From assembly GCA_016194335.1 (NCBI GenBank), contig JACQBR010000011.1, forward strand, positions 1-64,000: a stretch of DNA of 64,000 bases, read 5' to 3'. Below, piece by piece: positions 20,610 to 30,386 of this stretch; within the stretch, counting starts at the first letter, position 1; each line of letters starts with the position of its first letter. Both the position numbers and the translations under genes were made by a program. The DNA is from Microcaldota archaeon. Lineage in GTDB: Archaea; Micrarchaeota; Micrarchaeia; Norongarragalinales; UBA97. Below the pieces are notes generated by a model. That model was not told the origin of the DNA, ran no database searches, and saw only the letters and a list, made by a program, of their open reading frames with translations.

Positions 20610-20801
20610 ATGGACAACTACGAGTTTTACGTTTCTTCCAGTCTTGAGAAATACGTCGGCCAGTGGATAGCGGTCGTTGACGGCAGGGTTGTTGCCAACG
20701 GGGAGAATGCCAAGGCAGTTTACGACACTTCCAGAAAGGCTTTTCCAGCCAAAACCCCTCTCCTCACCTGCGTTCCGAAGTCCATTGCAATGATTCTCTG
20801 A
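20610..20801 (+). CDS. DUF5678-like small protein
   Basis: EKYVGQWIAVVDGRVVANGENAKAVYDTSRKAFPAKTPLLTCVPK pattern. Confidence 0.75.
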   Translation: MDNYEFYVSSSLEKYVGQWIAVVDGRVVANGENAKAVYDTSRKAFPAKTPLLTCVPKSIAMIL

Positions 20802-20820
20802 GTGATAACGAGGAGGTTTC

Positions 20821-21255
20821 GTGGCCCTGAGGTTCCGTTACAAATCCATCGAGAGGCCCGAGCCGCTTGGGCCAAAGGCGCTTCCCGTAATCCCCATCAC
20901 CTACTTTGGCAAGAGCGCCGAGTCGTTCGAAAGCGCCCCAATCCTCGATTCGGGCGCAGATTTTTCAGTCATCTTCAAGGAACACGCTGAAATCCTCGGA
21001 ATCGACTTGAGCAAGTGCGAGGAAACGGAGTGCCAGGGAATAGGCGGAAAGGTAAAAGCGTGGAAAACGAAAATACCGGTAAGGCTCAAAGGAAAAGGCG
21101 AACACCGCTCGTTCAACCTGGAAATTCCAGCCATGATCCTGGAAAAACAAGCCGCAAACCACCCGCTCCTAATAGGCCGTGCTGGCTTCTTCGAACAATT
21201 TGAAATATGCTTCAACGAGAAAGAGCGTACAATAACCCTGAAGTCAACCCAATAG
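20821..21255 (+). CDS. Retropepsin-like aspartyl protease
   Basis: ILDSGADFSVIFKEHAEILGI and HPLLIGRAGFFEQFEICF; GTG start preceded by gaggagg. Confidence 0.75.
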   Translation: MALRFRYKSIERPEPLGPKALPVIPITYFGKSAESFESAPILDSGADFSVIFKEHAEILGIDLSKCEETECQGIGGKVKAWKTKIPVRLKGKGEHRSFNLEIPAMILEKQAANHPLLIGRAGFFEQFEICFNEKERTITLKSTQ

Positions 21256-21456
21256 CGCGATTGACACTATAGGATTCGGCACGCTAATGCGGCAAAATAC
21301 GCCTTGCCCTCTCAACATACCCCTGGGGCGCTGACCCTTCCTGCCGAGTTTTACCAAATTCAGCCCCTCGCAAAATTCTGGAGGGAAAGACACCACTATG
21401 GGACGCACTTGAGGCACTTGCATGATTCTCGCCAGTTTGGCAGGTTCTGTTTTTGG

Positions 21457-22650
21457 TCAGAAATGTATCTCAAATAGAGGCGCGATTTCCGAAAGCCTCT
21501 CCACCGCCACTTCCAGGCGCTTCTCGTTTTGCGTGAGGGCGAAACGCACGTATTCCCTGCCGAATTGGCCGAAGCCCGCGCCGGGCGTGCAGACCACGTT
21601 CTTCTCCAGCGCATTTCTGCAGAACTCCACCGCCCCCCCGCCCAAGCGGATCCATAGGTAGAACGTGGAAGGAGGCTTGGTGCAGCGGATGCCGATTGAG
21701 TTGAGGCCGGTGACGAAGGAATTCCGCCTCCGCTCGTACTCGGCCATTATCTGCTCCACTGCGGGAGGGCGTTTGCGCGAAGAATAGGAGGAGAGCGCGG
21801 CAACGGCGGCCTTCTGCAAATAGGCGCTTGAGCCCGAATCGATGTTGCCCTTGATTTTCTTCAGCCCCGCAATCACCTTGGGGTTGCCAGCTGCAAACCC
21901 GCAGCGGTCACCCGTCATGCAGAACGTCTTGGAGAGGGAAATGAATTCAACCGCGCACTCGGGAGCCCCGCTCACTTCCATGATGCCGGGCGCCACGCGG
22001 CCGTCGAAGGTGAATTCGCTGTAGGCATTGTCATAGCAGAGGATGATTCCATTCCCAAGGCAGAAGTCAACAGCTTTCTTCAAAAACTGCTCGCCGGCAG
22101 CAGCTCCCGTGGGGTTGTTGGGATAGTTGAGGTAGAGAAGTTTCGCATCCTTCGCGGCCCGGGCGGGAATGTCCTCGAAAACGGGGAGAAAGCCATTCTC
22201 CTCAAGCAAGGGCATCGCAACGGGAATGCCGTCGCAGAGGAGGGTGGCGCCGTTTTTGTAGACGGTGTAGCCGGGGTCGGGATGCAAGACCGTATCCCCC
22301 GGGTTGACAAAGGCGCGCGCAACATTGGCGATGCCTTCCTTCGAGCCGATGAGGTTGCACACCTGCGTTTCGGCGTCAAGAGAAACGCCGAAGCGCTTTG
22401 AATACCAATCAACGGCGGCACTGCGGAATTCCCTCTCGCCTGCGGAAGACGAGTAGTTGTGGTTGGAGGGGTCCATCGCCTCCTTCGCAAGGGCCGCGCG
22501 GATGAAAAGCGGAGTGGGGATGTCAGGGTCGCCGATGCCGAGGTTGATGACATCCTCCCCCCTCGCCTCCTTTGCCGCAATCGCCTTTTCTATCTCCACG
22601 AAAAGGTAGGGAGGGATGCTCTTGAAACGGTTCGAATATGCTATTTCCAA
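21457..22650 (-). CDS. dapL: LL-diaminopimelate aminotransferase-like class I/II aminotransferase
   Basis: INLGIGDPDIPTP, YLNYPNNPTGA, CYDNAYSEFTFDG, SLSKTFCMTGDRCGFAAGN; in the lysine cluster. Confidence 0.85.
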   Translation of the reverse strand: MEIAYSNRFKSIPPYLFVEIEKAIAAKEARGEDVINLGIGDPDIPTPLFIRAALAKEAMDPSNHNYSSSAGEREFRSAAVDWYSKRFGVSLDAETQVCNLIGSKEGIANVARAFVNPGDTVLHPDPGYTVYKNGATLLCDGIPVAMPLLEENGFLPVFEDIPARAAKDAKLLYLNYPNNPTGAAAGEQFLKKAVDFCLGNGIILCYDNAYSEFTFDGRVAPGIMEVSGAPECAVEFISLSKTFCMTGDRCGFAAGNPKVIAGLKKIKGNIDSGSSAYLQKAAVAALSSYSSRKRPPAVEQIMAEYERRRNSFVTGLNSIGIRCTKPPSTFYLWIRLGGGAVEFCRNALEKNVVCTPGAGFGQFGREYVRFALTQNEKRLEVAVERLSEIAPLFEIHF

Positions 22651-22697
22651 AATACCACCTTCAATCGACAGATTGTTTTTGCTGCAAAATCATTTTA

Positions 22698-22789
22698 ATA
22701 GCAAATCGCATTAATTCTGGAACTTTAGAAGTGCGATTTGCAACTAGCGGATTGCTGGCAATGCTTCATTATCTATGCAATCCGCTATA
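22698..22789 (-). repeat. Dual-hairpin element, copy 2 (92 bp)
   Basis: Reverse complement of 16066-16157 with one difference seen by eye (aaacatt vs gaagcatt context); lies between lysA and dapL. Confidence 0.9.
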
Positions 22790-24077
22790 ACAGCCTATCG
22801 GGAACGCTCTGCCTTCCAATGAGGTCGCCGACATTCTCCCGCTCGCGAATCAAGTCGGCCTGCCCGCCATTCACCATCACCTCGGCGCAGCGCGGCCGGG
22901 AATTGTATTGAGAGGACATGCCAAAGCCGTACGCGCCGGCGTTGAGCACCGCGATGAGGTCTCCGTCATGCACTGCCGGGAGGGGACGGTCGCGCGCAAT
23001 GTGGTCGGTGTTTTCGCAAATCTGCCCCACGACCGAAGCCGTGCCTTCCACCGGCGCGTTGAGGTTGTTCGCCACAAGAACCACGTGGTAAGCGCCGTAC
23101 ATCGCAGGCCGCAGTAGGGTGTTCATCCCCGCGTCGGTCCCTATGAAGCGCTTTCCGGAATTCTTCACGTGATGCACCCGGGCGAGGAGGACTCCGGCAT
23201 CGCAGACGAAATAACGCCCGGGCTCCACGAGAAGCTGCGGCCGTGCGGAAGCTCCGTCACCGATGTGCTCCTTGAACTTCTCGGTGACCTCCCTGCCCAC
23301 GCGCCCTACATCCAACTCCACCTCACCCGGCCTGTAGGGAACGCCGAAACCCCCTCCGATGTTGATGAAACCGAATTCGATTCCAACCTCGCGGGAGATT
23401 TTCGCCGCAGTGCGGAAAAGCATTTCAGCCACTTGCGGGAAGTATCCGGCGTCAAGCACGTTCGAGCCGGTCATCATGTGAATGCCGAAATTGCAATAGC
23501 CAAGCTCCTTCGCGCGGGCGTAAGCGCCAAGGATGCGGTCTTCGGAAATGCCGAACTTTACCTCGGGCCCGGCAAACACCAGCTTTTCCATCCCGCCCCT
23601 GCCCAAGCCGGGATTGAAGCGGAAGCATATGCCTGCAATGTCCGATGGCTTTGCGACTTTTGCAAGCTTCTCCAGAAGCGGCGCGTCGTCAAGATTGACC
23701 GTCACCCCGTTCTCCCCGGCGAATTTCAATTCCTCAAGCGAATTGTAATTGCCCGTGTAGAGCAGGTCCTTGCGTGAAAAGCCGGCCTTGAGCGCGAGGG
23801 CAATCTCGCTTGGCGCGGAACAGTCGGCACCCGCCCCTTCGCTTCGCAAGACCGAAAGCACGCTGAGGTTGTTGTTCGCCTTCACGGCGTAATAGGCGCG
23901 GAAGTTTGAATAGTGCCGTGCGAACGCGTCCTTGAGGCGGCGGTAATTCTCGCGCATGCGGCTCTCGCTCATCACGTAAACCGGCGTGCCGAATTTCCCG
24001 GCAATCTCCATTGAACTGCAGCCGTCGATGAAAAGCGTCCCGCCACGGTTCTCCAGCTGGCCTTCAATCGCAAGCAT
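22785..24077 (-). CDS. lysA: Diaminopimelate decarboxylase
   Basis: FRAYYAVKANNNLSVLSVL, INIGGGFGVPY, LVEPGRYFV, NAGAYGFGMSSQYNSRPR; stop lies inside repeat copy 2. Confidence 0.93.
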   Translation of the reverse strand: MLAIEGQLENRGGTLFIDGCSSMEIAGKFGTPVYVMSESRMRENYRRLKDAFARHYSNFRAYYAVKANNNLSVLSVLRSEGAGADCSAPSEIALALKAGFSRKDLLYTGNYNSLEELKFAGENGVTVNLDDAPLLEKLAKVAKPSDIAGICFRFNPGLGRGGMEKLVFAGPEVKFGISEDRILGAYARAKELGYCNFGIHMMTGSNVLDAGYFPQVAEMLFRTAAKISREVGIEFGFINIGGGFGVPYRPGEVELDVGRVGREVTEKFKEHIGDGASARPQLLVEPGRYFVCDAGVLLARVHHVKNSGKRFIGTDAGMNTLLRPAMYGAYHVVLVANNLNAPVEGTASVVGQICENTDHIARDRPLPAVHDGDLIAVLNAGAYGFGMSSQYNSRPRCAEVMVNGGQADLIRERENVGDLIGRQSVPDRLL

Positions 24078-24121
24078 CTTCCCAAATCACCCTCGAAACA
24101 GTCAACCGCTTACCATTCATT

Positions 24122-25162
24122 TCATTTCAGATAGCCTTTAAGTTCCAGAAGCTCGGCAAGCCACACCGCTCCCGCGGCCGCGCCCATTTTGGTATTGTGG
24201 GAGAGAAGGACGTATTTGAGGCCGAGTACCGGGTCGGCACGGATGCGCCCCACGCTCGTTGTCAGGCCGTTGCCCTCGTTCCTGTCTAGGCGTGGCTGCG
24301 GCCGGGAGGCGTCCTCGAAAACGCGGATGAGCCTGCTGGGAGTGGAGCGGGTGCGATATTTGGGCAGGAAACCGCTCATTGCGGCAGCCGCCTCCTGCGG
24401 GGAGGGCGTTTTTTCAAACGAGGCGAAAACCGTTTCCGTGTGCCCCTCCAGCACGGGCACGCGAGTGCAGGTGCAGGAAACGGCAAGTGAGGGCAGCCCG
24501 AGGATTTTCCTCGTCTCGGCCTCGACCTTCTCCTCCTCGCCGGCGATGAACGGGATTACGTTGTCGGTAATGTCAAGGGCAGCCACGCCGGGGCTGCGGC
24601 CCGCCCCTGAAACCGCCTGCATCGAAGTCATCACCACCGAACGCAGGCCGAACGCGCCGGAAAGGGGCTTGAGCGTGATGGCCAAACCCGTGGTGGTGCA
24701 GTTGGGAATCGGGGTGATAAACCCGTCCCAACCCCTCTGCTCCCTCTGCGAGTCAATCAGGCCGACATCGTCGGGATTGACCTGCGGGATGACGAGGGGC
24801 ACGTCGCTTTCGCAACGGAATGCAGAAGCTGTGCTCACCACCCCGCAGTGCTCGGCGAATTTCGGCTCGAGCGTTCGGGCCGCGTCGCTTTCGATGCAGG
24901 AGAGAACCAAATCCACGTCCCGCGGGTCGAGCGACGAAGCGTCCGACACGGCCATCCCGCCAATTCCTGCGGGCATCTCCCCGTCGGCATGCCAGCCCAG
25001 AACCCCGCCGCGGGCGATGGCATCGGAGTATTTTTTGCCAGCTGACTTTTCGGACGCCGCAAGCGAAACTATCTCGAATTGCGGATGGCCCAAAAGCGCG
25101 TTGATTGCCTGCTGGCCCACCACGCCGGTTGCGCCGACGATTGCAACGGAAAGTTTTTTCAT
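24122..25162 (-). CDS. asd: Aspartate-semialdehyde dehydrogenase
   Basis: VAIVGATGVVGQQAINAL, PNCTTTGLAITLKPL, MTSMQAVSGAGRSPG. Confidence 0.93.
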   Translation of the reverse strand: MKKLSVAIVGATGVVGQQAINALLGHPQFEIVSLAASEKSAGKKYSDAIARGGVLGWHADGEMPAGIGGMAVSDASSLDPRDVDLVLSCIESDAARTLEPKFAEHCGVVSTASAFRCESDVPLVIPQVNPDDVGLIDSQREQRGWDGFITPIPNCTTTGLAITLKPLSGAFGLRSVVMTSMQAVSGAGRSPGVAALDITDNVIPFIAGEEEKVEAETRKILGLPSLAVSCTCTRVPVLEGHTETVFASFEKTPSPQEAAAAMSGFLPKYRTRSTPSRLIRVFEDASRPQPRLDRNEGNGLTTSVGRIRADPVLGLKYVLLSHNTKMGAAAGAVWLAELLELKGYLK

Positions 25163-26619
25163 TGGGAAAGCTGCACCCTTGTTCTCTCTTCCGGACTGCC
25201 GGCAACTCCGACCGCTGCGCCTTCTCCCACGCCGACGCCAACACTTGCATCAACTCCGGAATCAACCGCCCCAAACCCGGCGGCATTGCCGAAAAACTCG
25301 TCGTGAATCGCCCTCACGGCAGTTTCGTAATCGCCTTGGGAAACCACGAGCGAGAGGTCGATTTCGCCAGCGCCTTGGGAAACCATCTCAACGCCAACGC
25401 CAGCTTTGGCAAGGGAAGAGAACACGCGCGAGACGCAGCGGGGATGGCGCTTGAGCCCTGCGCCCACCACGCCCACGAGGGAAAGGCCGGCCTTGTGGTT
25501 GAGGTTGAACTTGGAAATGCCCTCCATCCCCCCAAGCGCCCCAAGCGCACCCTCCAAGTCCTTGCCGTCGATGGTGAAGGACATGTTTGCCTGGGCAGTT
25601 GCGATTACGTCAACTGGAATGCCGACCTGCGCCACTTGGGAAAGGATGGCCGACGCGATTCCCGACGAGCCGACGAACTCCTCGCCGGAAACGCTGAGCA
25701 CCGCAATGCCGGTCTTGCCCGCAATAGAGGCGATTTCCTTCCTCGCATTGTCCTCGCTTATGAGTGTCCCCCGCTTTTGGGGCGCGAGAAAGTTTCTCAC
25801 CTCGGCAACCGCCCCGGTGCCCCACAACGGCTCCAACGCACAAGGGTGCAGTATCTTCGCCCCGAACCGGCACACCTCGCTCGCCTCCTCGAAACACATT
25901 TCGCGCACAAGGCTGGCGCTCCCCGCCACCCGAGGGTCGGCGGTCATGAACCCGTCAACATTCTTCCAAAATTCAACCTTTTCAGCCCCAATCGCCCTTG
26001 CGACGCAAGACGCCGAGTAGTCCCCGCCCCCGCGGCCGAAGAGCCTCACCTCCCCGCCCCCGCCCATCCCGTAAAAGCCGGTGACGACGCTGCGTTCGGG
26101 CGGTTTTACGGTCCGCTCAAAATCGCAGCGGGAGTTGAGAAAATCCCCTTTTGCCGCGAAGCCGTTTTCGGAGGGCCACGCCGAAAAATCGGGAAGATGC
26201 GAAGAGAGGATGTGGGCGGAAAGGAATTCCCCGCGGGAGAGGACAAGCGCGTAAAGCCGCCCGCTGTACTCGCGGGTGTATCCCACGCCCGTGAGAATCT
26301 TCTCAATGTCGGAAAAGACCGAGTCGATTTGTTTGGATGCCGCGGCGAAATGGCCTCCCACCTTCCCTCCATCAGGATAATTGCCTTCAAGCGCATTCCG
26401 GTGCTTCTCCTTGAGCGCAAAAAGGGCGTTGCTAAACGACTTCCCCTCCCTCGCCGCATGAAGCAGGGAGATGAGCTCGTCAGTCACCCCGCCCATTGCA
26501 GAAACCACCACGCAGTAGGGCTTGCTCGCCCGAACTATCGCCGCGGTGCGCCCGTAATCGGCTGCGCTTGATAGGATTCCCCCGCCGAATTTCTGCACTA
26601 GCATTTGTGAAAACCTCAA
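25159..26619 (-). CDS. lysC: Aspartate kinase with ACT domains
   Basis: VQKFGGGIL, LFGRGGGDYSASCVARAIGAEKVEFWKNVDGFMTADPR, C-terminal ACT region; overlaps asd start. Confidence 0.92.
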   Translation of the reverse strand: MRFSQMLVQKFGGGILSSAADYGRTAAIVRASKPYCVVVSAMGGVTDELISLLHAAREGKSFSNALFALKEKHRNALEGNYPDGGKVGGHFAAASKQIDSVFSDIEKILTGVGYTREYSGRLYALVLSRGEFLSAHILSSHLPDFSAWPSENGFAAKGDFLNSRCDFERTVKPPERSVVTGFYGMGGGGEVRLFGRGGGDYSASCVARAIGAEKVEFWKNVDGFMTADPRVAGSASLVREMCFEEASEVCRFGAKILHPCALEPLWGTGAVAEVRNFLAPQKRGTLISEDNARKEIASIAGKTGIAVLSVSGEEFVGSSGIASAILSQVAQVGIPVDVIATAQANMSFTIDGKDLEGALGALGGMEGISKFNLNHKAGLSLVGVVGAGLKRHPRCVSRVFSSLAKAGVGVEMVSQGAGEIDLSLVVSQGDYETAVRAIHDEFFGNAAGFGAVDSGVDASVGVGVGEGAAVGVAGSPEERTRVQLSQ

Positions 26620-26661
26620 ACTGCCCCCCCGTCAAACCGGAAGGCAATGCGGGCGCTTTTT

Positions 26662-27375
26662 TCAGCGCTTGAGCACTTCACGAAAGTCGTGAAGCGTCCC
26701 GTCCCTCTTGTGCGCCACCCACTTCGCCGCCTGCAACGCGCCCGCCGCAAAGCACCTGCGCGACGTCGCGCGATGGGTGAGCTCGATGCGTTCGGAATTG
26801 CCGGCAAAGAAGAGCGCGTGGTCGCCCACCACGTCGCCCACGCGGAGGGAATGTATTGGAATCTCCGCCTGCGTGAGGCCCAGGGCGCCCATCGTGCGCA
26901 ACGCGGTGCCGGATGGCGCGTCCTTCTTGGCCTTGTGGTGCGTCTCCACCATCTCCAAATCGTAATTCTCCAGACGCTCCTGCAGGAATTTTGCGGCCTC
27001 CAGAAACACGTTCACTCCCACTGAAAAGTTTGCGGAAATCACCCCGCTTGCCCCTGAAGCGGCAATCGCGCCGCCGATTGAATCCACCTCTTCGGGGCTT
27101 AACCCGGTGGTCCCAATCACCACGGGCTTGGCGAGGCGCGCGGCTTTCGCCGCATTCACGGCGCACGCCTCCCTAGTGGAGAAGTCAATCACCACGTCGG
27201 CAAGGGCAAACGCCCTGTCGGGATTGTCGAAAACGGGAACGCCCCCCGCTGCGGAAGCGGCCGTCTCAACGCGCCGCGTGAGGACGGATGCGAACTGGAC
27301 CTCGCGGTCCTCCCGCCCCAGCGCGAAAACCTCGCGGTTCATCCTACCGAAGCCGGAAAGGCAGATTTTGACCAA
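26662..27375 (-). CDS. dapB: 4-hydroxy-tetrahydrodipicolinate reductase
   Basis: VVIDFSTREA, VVIGTTGLSPEEV, ISANFSVGVNVFLEA, METHHKAKKDAPSGTAL. Confidence 0.93.
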   Translation of the reverse strand: MVKICLSGFGRMNREVFALGREDREVQFASVLTRRVETAASAAGGVPVFDNPDRAFALADVVIDFSTREACAVNAAKAARLAKPVVIGTTGLSPEEVDSIGGAIAASGASGVISANFSVGVNVFLEAAKFLQERLENYDLEMVETHHKAKKDAPSGTALRTMGALGLTQAEIPIHSLRVGDVVGDHALFFAGNSERIELTHRATSRRCFAAGALQAAKWVAHKRDGTLHDFREVLKR

Positions 27376-27457
27376 TGCAATACCACAGGCGAACTTTTTT
27401 ACGAGAATATAATTTCCGCAACCTAAAAACTTTTAAGCCGCCATCAGGCAAATCCCG

Positions 27458-28435
27458 TCAATAGCTTATCCAGTGCGAATCCTTTTCCAGCCTCGCGTCA
27501 ATGTCGACGTCGAAAAACTTCCCAACCGGCTCGAGGATTTCCGGCGAATCGCGCCAGAGCTGGGCGAGGGTCGAGCGGACGTGGCGCGTGCCCTCGGCGC
27601 TCATTCTCCCCAACGGCCTGCGCACCCCGTAATCAATCATTCCCAATCCGGCCATCGCCGTCTTGAAGGGAACGGGGTTGCGGAACTTGTGGCCGCCTGC
27701 CTTGACCGTGACGAGGGAGAAGAGGGGGGCGAGTTTGGCCGCAAGCTCAGAGGCGCGCCCGTCGCCCGCGTTTGCCGCGACGCACATCTCGTTAACCGCC
27801 CTGGGCGCGATGTTGGATGCGACGGAAATCACCCCCGACGCGCCGATGCCTCCGTCGGCCATCATGCGGTAGGTGAGGTCGTCGTCGCCGGACATTATGC
27901 GGATGGAAGGGGAGAGTTCGCGCGTGCGCCTCATCCTCTCCAGGTTTCCCGTTGCCTCCTTCACGCAATCCAGGTTGGGGTTGCCCGAATGCAAGTGCGC
28001 CAGGTCTTCCACGCTCAATTCGCACCCGGTCCTTCCGGGAATGACGTATGCCGTGAACTTCATTTCGGGAAACGACTTGCAGAGGTAGCCGTAGTGCTCC
28101 TCGCGCAACTCCAGCGAGGAAGGGCCATTGTAGTAGCAGTCGACCAGCAAGGCGCGCCCCACCCCCTCCGACGCAGCCGCCTCGATGAGGTGCCCCGTGT
28201 GGGAGGTGTCATTCGAGCCGCATCCCGCAGTTACCTCGCCGCCTGCAGCCACGGCACGCCGGACAAGCCCGGCCTTCTCCGCATCACTGGTGGTCGGACT
28301 CTCCCCCGTGGTGCCGTTGGCCACGACCTTCCTCACGCCGTTTTCAAGCTGGAAATGCACGAGGGAGTCCCACTTCCCGCCATCCACCGCCCCGTTTGCG
28401 AATGGCGTCACCAATGCAGTCACGCAGTTTTCCAA
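27458..28435 (-). CDS. dapA: 4-hydroxy-tetrahydrodipicolinate synthase
   Basis: ALVTPFANGAVDGGKW, VANGTTGESPTTSDAEK, KEATGNLERM, SGDDDLTYRMMADGGIGASGVISV. TTG start at 28435 inferred; ORF track starts at 28495. Confidence 0.93.
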   Translation of the reverse strand: MENCVTALVTPFANGAVDGGKWDSLVHFQLENGVRKVVANGTTGESPTTSDAEKAGLVRRAVAAGGEVTAGCGSNDTSHTGHLIEAAASEGVGRALLVDCYYNGPSSLELREEHYGYLCKSFPEMKFTAYVIPGRTGCELSVEDLAHLHSGNPNLDCVKEATGNLERMRRTRELSPSIRIMSGDDDLTYRMMADGGIGASGVISVASNIAPRAVNEMCVAANAGDGRASELAAKLAPLFSLVTVKAGGHKFRNPVPFKTAMAGLGMIDYGVRRPLGRMSAEGTRHVRSTLAQLWRDSPEILEPVGKFFDVDIDARLEKDSHWISY

Positions 28436-28500
28436 ACCAACACCCTCACTACGAAATGCACAGTAAAGAAATAAAAAGTTTGTTGAAGAACGCAATTAAA

Positions 28501-28515
28501 TTACGGAATCCGTAA
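28501..28515. promoter_or_regulatory. Perfect inverted repeat TTACGGA-a-TCCGTAA (candidate operator)
   Basis: 15-nt palindrome with 1-nt centre in the divergent region between dapA and the wHTH-TM gene, next to AT-rich TATA-like sequence of the dapA side. Confidence 0.55.
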
Positions 28516-28625
28516 CAGCGGATATTAGCCTGCGGCCTTAGCAAAAGCGAGGCGTTAAAAAAAAACCCGGATGAGGCAACGGGTATTATACTTCCCAGCG
28601 GCAATCTTTCTGCAGGAAGACCCGA

Positions 28626-29573
28626 ATGGATGATGTCACTTTAGACCACAAGACGATCAAGGCCCTTGGGACGCAAACAAGGGTGAAGATACTCAAGCTG
28701 CTTTCAATGCGGCGCATGACGCAGACGGAACTGGCGCACCAGCTCGGCCTCGCCGTCCCTTCGGTGGACGGGCACCTGGAAAACCTCGAGTCCGCCGAGC
28801 TGGTGAGGCAGATTGACGACGGGAGGAAGTGGAAGTATTACGAACTCACCCCCAAGGGGGAAGCAATTGTCAAGCCTGCCCGGAACGGGATGCGCATACT
28901 CTTCATGCTCGGCCTTCTCGCAATCGCATTCGCATTCGCGGTAAACCAGTTTAACATCAACGAGGCGGTGCACTTCGGGCAGGCCGCGCCGAAGCCGATT
29001 GCACCGGCGGCATCAGTAGAGGCAACCGCATCAAATGGGATGCCAAGCGCAACTGCCGCGGGGATTTCACCAGCAACCGCTCCGGCTGTGCCAACCGCAA
29101 TGCCATCAACCGTTGCTGCAGATGAAAGCCCCCCAGCGCCTCCTGAAATCCCGCCTGGGGCAACAACCCCGCCCGGAGCAATTGCGCCGACTGCAACCAG
29201 CCCTGCGCAATCCCCGGAGGCAAGGCAACCGCCCGCGCCAACGGCGTCACTCCAGCCCACCGCGCAATCATCCACACCGACTCCGAGGGCCTTCGCGCCT
29301 GAAGGCAGCGTGCAGATGAAAGTCGGGGACGCGATTCAAATCGGCGGCAAGACCGTGAGGCTCACGAGCATCTCGCCCATTGCGACGAGCAACGCGCAAT
29401 TCCCATTCGCCTACTTCGACGTTCTTAGTGCAAACGGGACGAAACTCGATTACTTCTCGATGTCATCCGAAAGCCAAGGCTACTCAAGGAACGGAATCTC
29501 ATTGAACGTGACTTCGGTATTCGTGGGAGGGGGGGACTCGTCGTTCGTGAACATAGAGGCGCGGCCCGATTGA
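28626..29573 (+). CDS. ArsR-type wHTH-TM-extracellular domain protein
   Basis: N-term LGTQTRVKILKLLSMRRMTQTELAHQLGLAVPSVDGHLENLESAELV; TM ILFMLGLLAIAFAFAV; P/A/T linker; C-term domain shared with the 19755 protein. Confidence 0.8.
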   Translation: MDDVTLDHKTIKALGTQTRVKILKLLSMRRMTQTELAHQLGLAVPSVDGHLENLESAELVRQIDDGRKWKYYELTPKGEAIVKPARNGMRILFMLGLLAIAFAFAVNQFNINEAVHFGQAAPKPIAPAASVEATASNGMPSATAAGISPATAPAVPTAMPSTVAADESPPAPPEIPPGATTPPGAIAPTATSPAQSPEARQPPAPTASLQPTAQSSTPTPRAFAPEGSVQMKVGDAIQIGGKTVRLTSISPIATSNAQFPFAYFDVLSANGTKLDYFSMSSESQGYSRNGISLNVTSVFVGGGDSSFVNIEARPD

Positions 29574-29671
29574 ACGGATGGCTCCAATTTGGATTGTAAG
29601 CCAGGCGCCTTACGATTTCGCAACCGTCAACTACTGCCGCAGAGCAATGAATCATTAAGGTGATTTCAGAT

Positions 29672-30307
29672 ATGGACAGACCAGTATTCATCGGATTGGC
29701 GGGGGCGCTTCTGCTTGCAGTGGCATCCCTCGTTTCGGCGCAAAGCCACGCCACTTCGGGAACAAGCTCTTTTGACGCACCTCCCCAACCACCCGTCGAA
29801 GGCGCGAAGGAGGAATTCACAATAATGTTTCAGGAAGGATGGTCGCTTTTCAGCGTGCCACTCTACTACGACGGCCCGTCACTATGCACTGCCGAAGGGG
29901 CGTGCACCGCAGACTACCGCGGGAGGATGCCGAAGGTGAAGGAAAACACCTGCGATGTCAGGGCGGTCTACGGCTTTGACGGTGCGCGTTACGTGAAGTC
30001 GGGCATCAACTACCTGCAATCGGGCAGGGGATACTGGCTCAACGCCCAAAGCCCGTGCGCCATAACGTTCGAGGGGAACAACCGCCTCTTCACGCAAAAG
30101 TATTCCCAACCCCTCAACGCGGGCTGGAACCTCGTCGGCACGCCCATGGACAAGGTGGACCTCGACCAGCTAAAGAACGACTGCCGCATCACGTCCGGTC
30201 CCTGGAGATATGCCGGAGGCAAGTTCGTCAAGGAAGACTCGATGACAGGCGGCAGGGCGTATTGGGTGAAGAGCGCAAACGACTGCACGCTCGCGGCAAA
30301 GCAATAG
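29672..30307 (+). CDS. Secreted protein with GW-type repeats
   Basis: Signal peptide FIGLAGALLLAVASLVSAQ; FQEGWSLFSVPL, YLQSGRGYWL, LNAGWNLVGTP, TGGRAYWVKS. Confidence 0.7.
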   Translation: MDRPVFIGLAGALLLAVASLVSAQSHATSGTSSFDAPPQPPVEGAKEEFTIMFQEGWSLFSVPLYYDGPSLCTAEGACTADYRGRMPKVKENTCDVRAVYGFDGARYVKSGINYLQSGRGYWLNAQSPCAITFEGNNRLFTQKYSQPLNAGWNLVGTPMDKVDLDQLKNDCRITSGPWRYAGGKFVKEDSMTGGRAYWVKSANDCTLAAKQ

Positions 30308-30386
30308 GTTGAAAGAGGAGGCCGGAAGAGTTTCGGCCCTCTTGTTCAATTCTTTTTTTTCCCCAATAAGCTCATTCCCACCAGAT

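Noticed and set aside
24189-28474. Long plus-strand ORFs 24189-25454, 25105-26571, 27473-28474
   Set aside because: Antisense shadows of asd, lysC and dapA, whose protein motifs are unambiguous.
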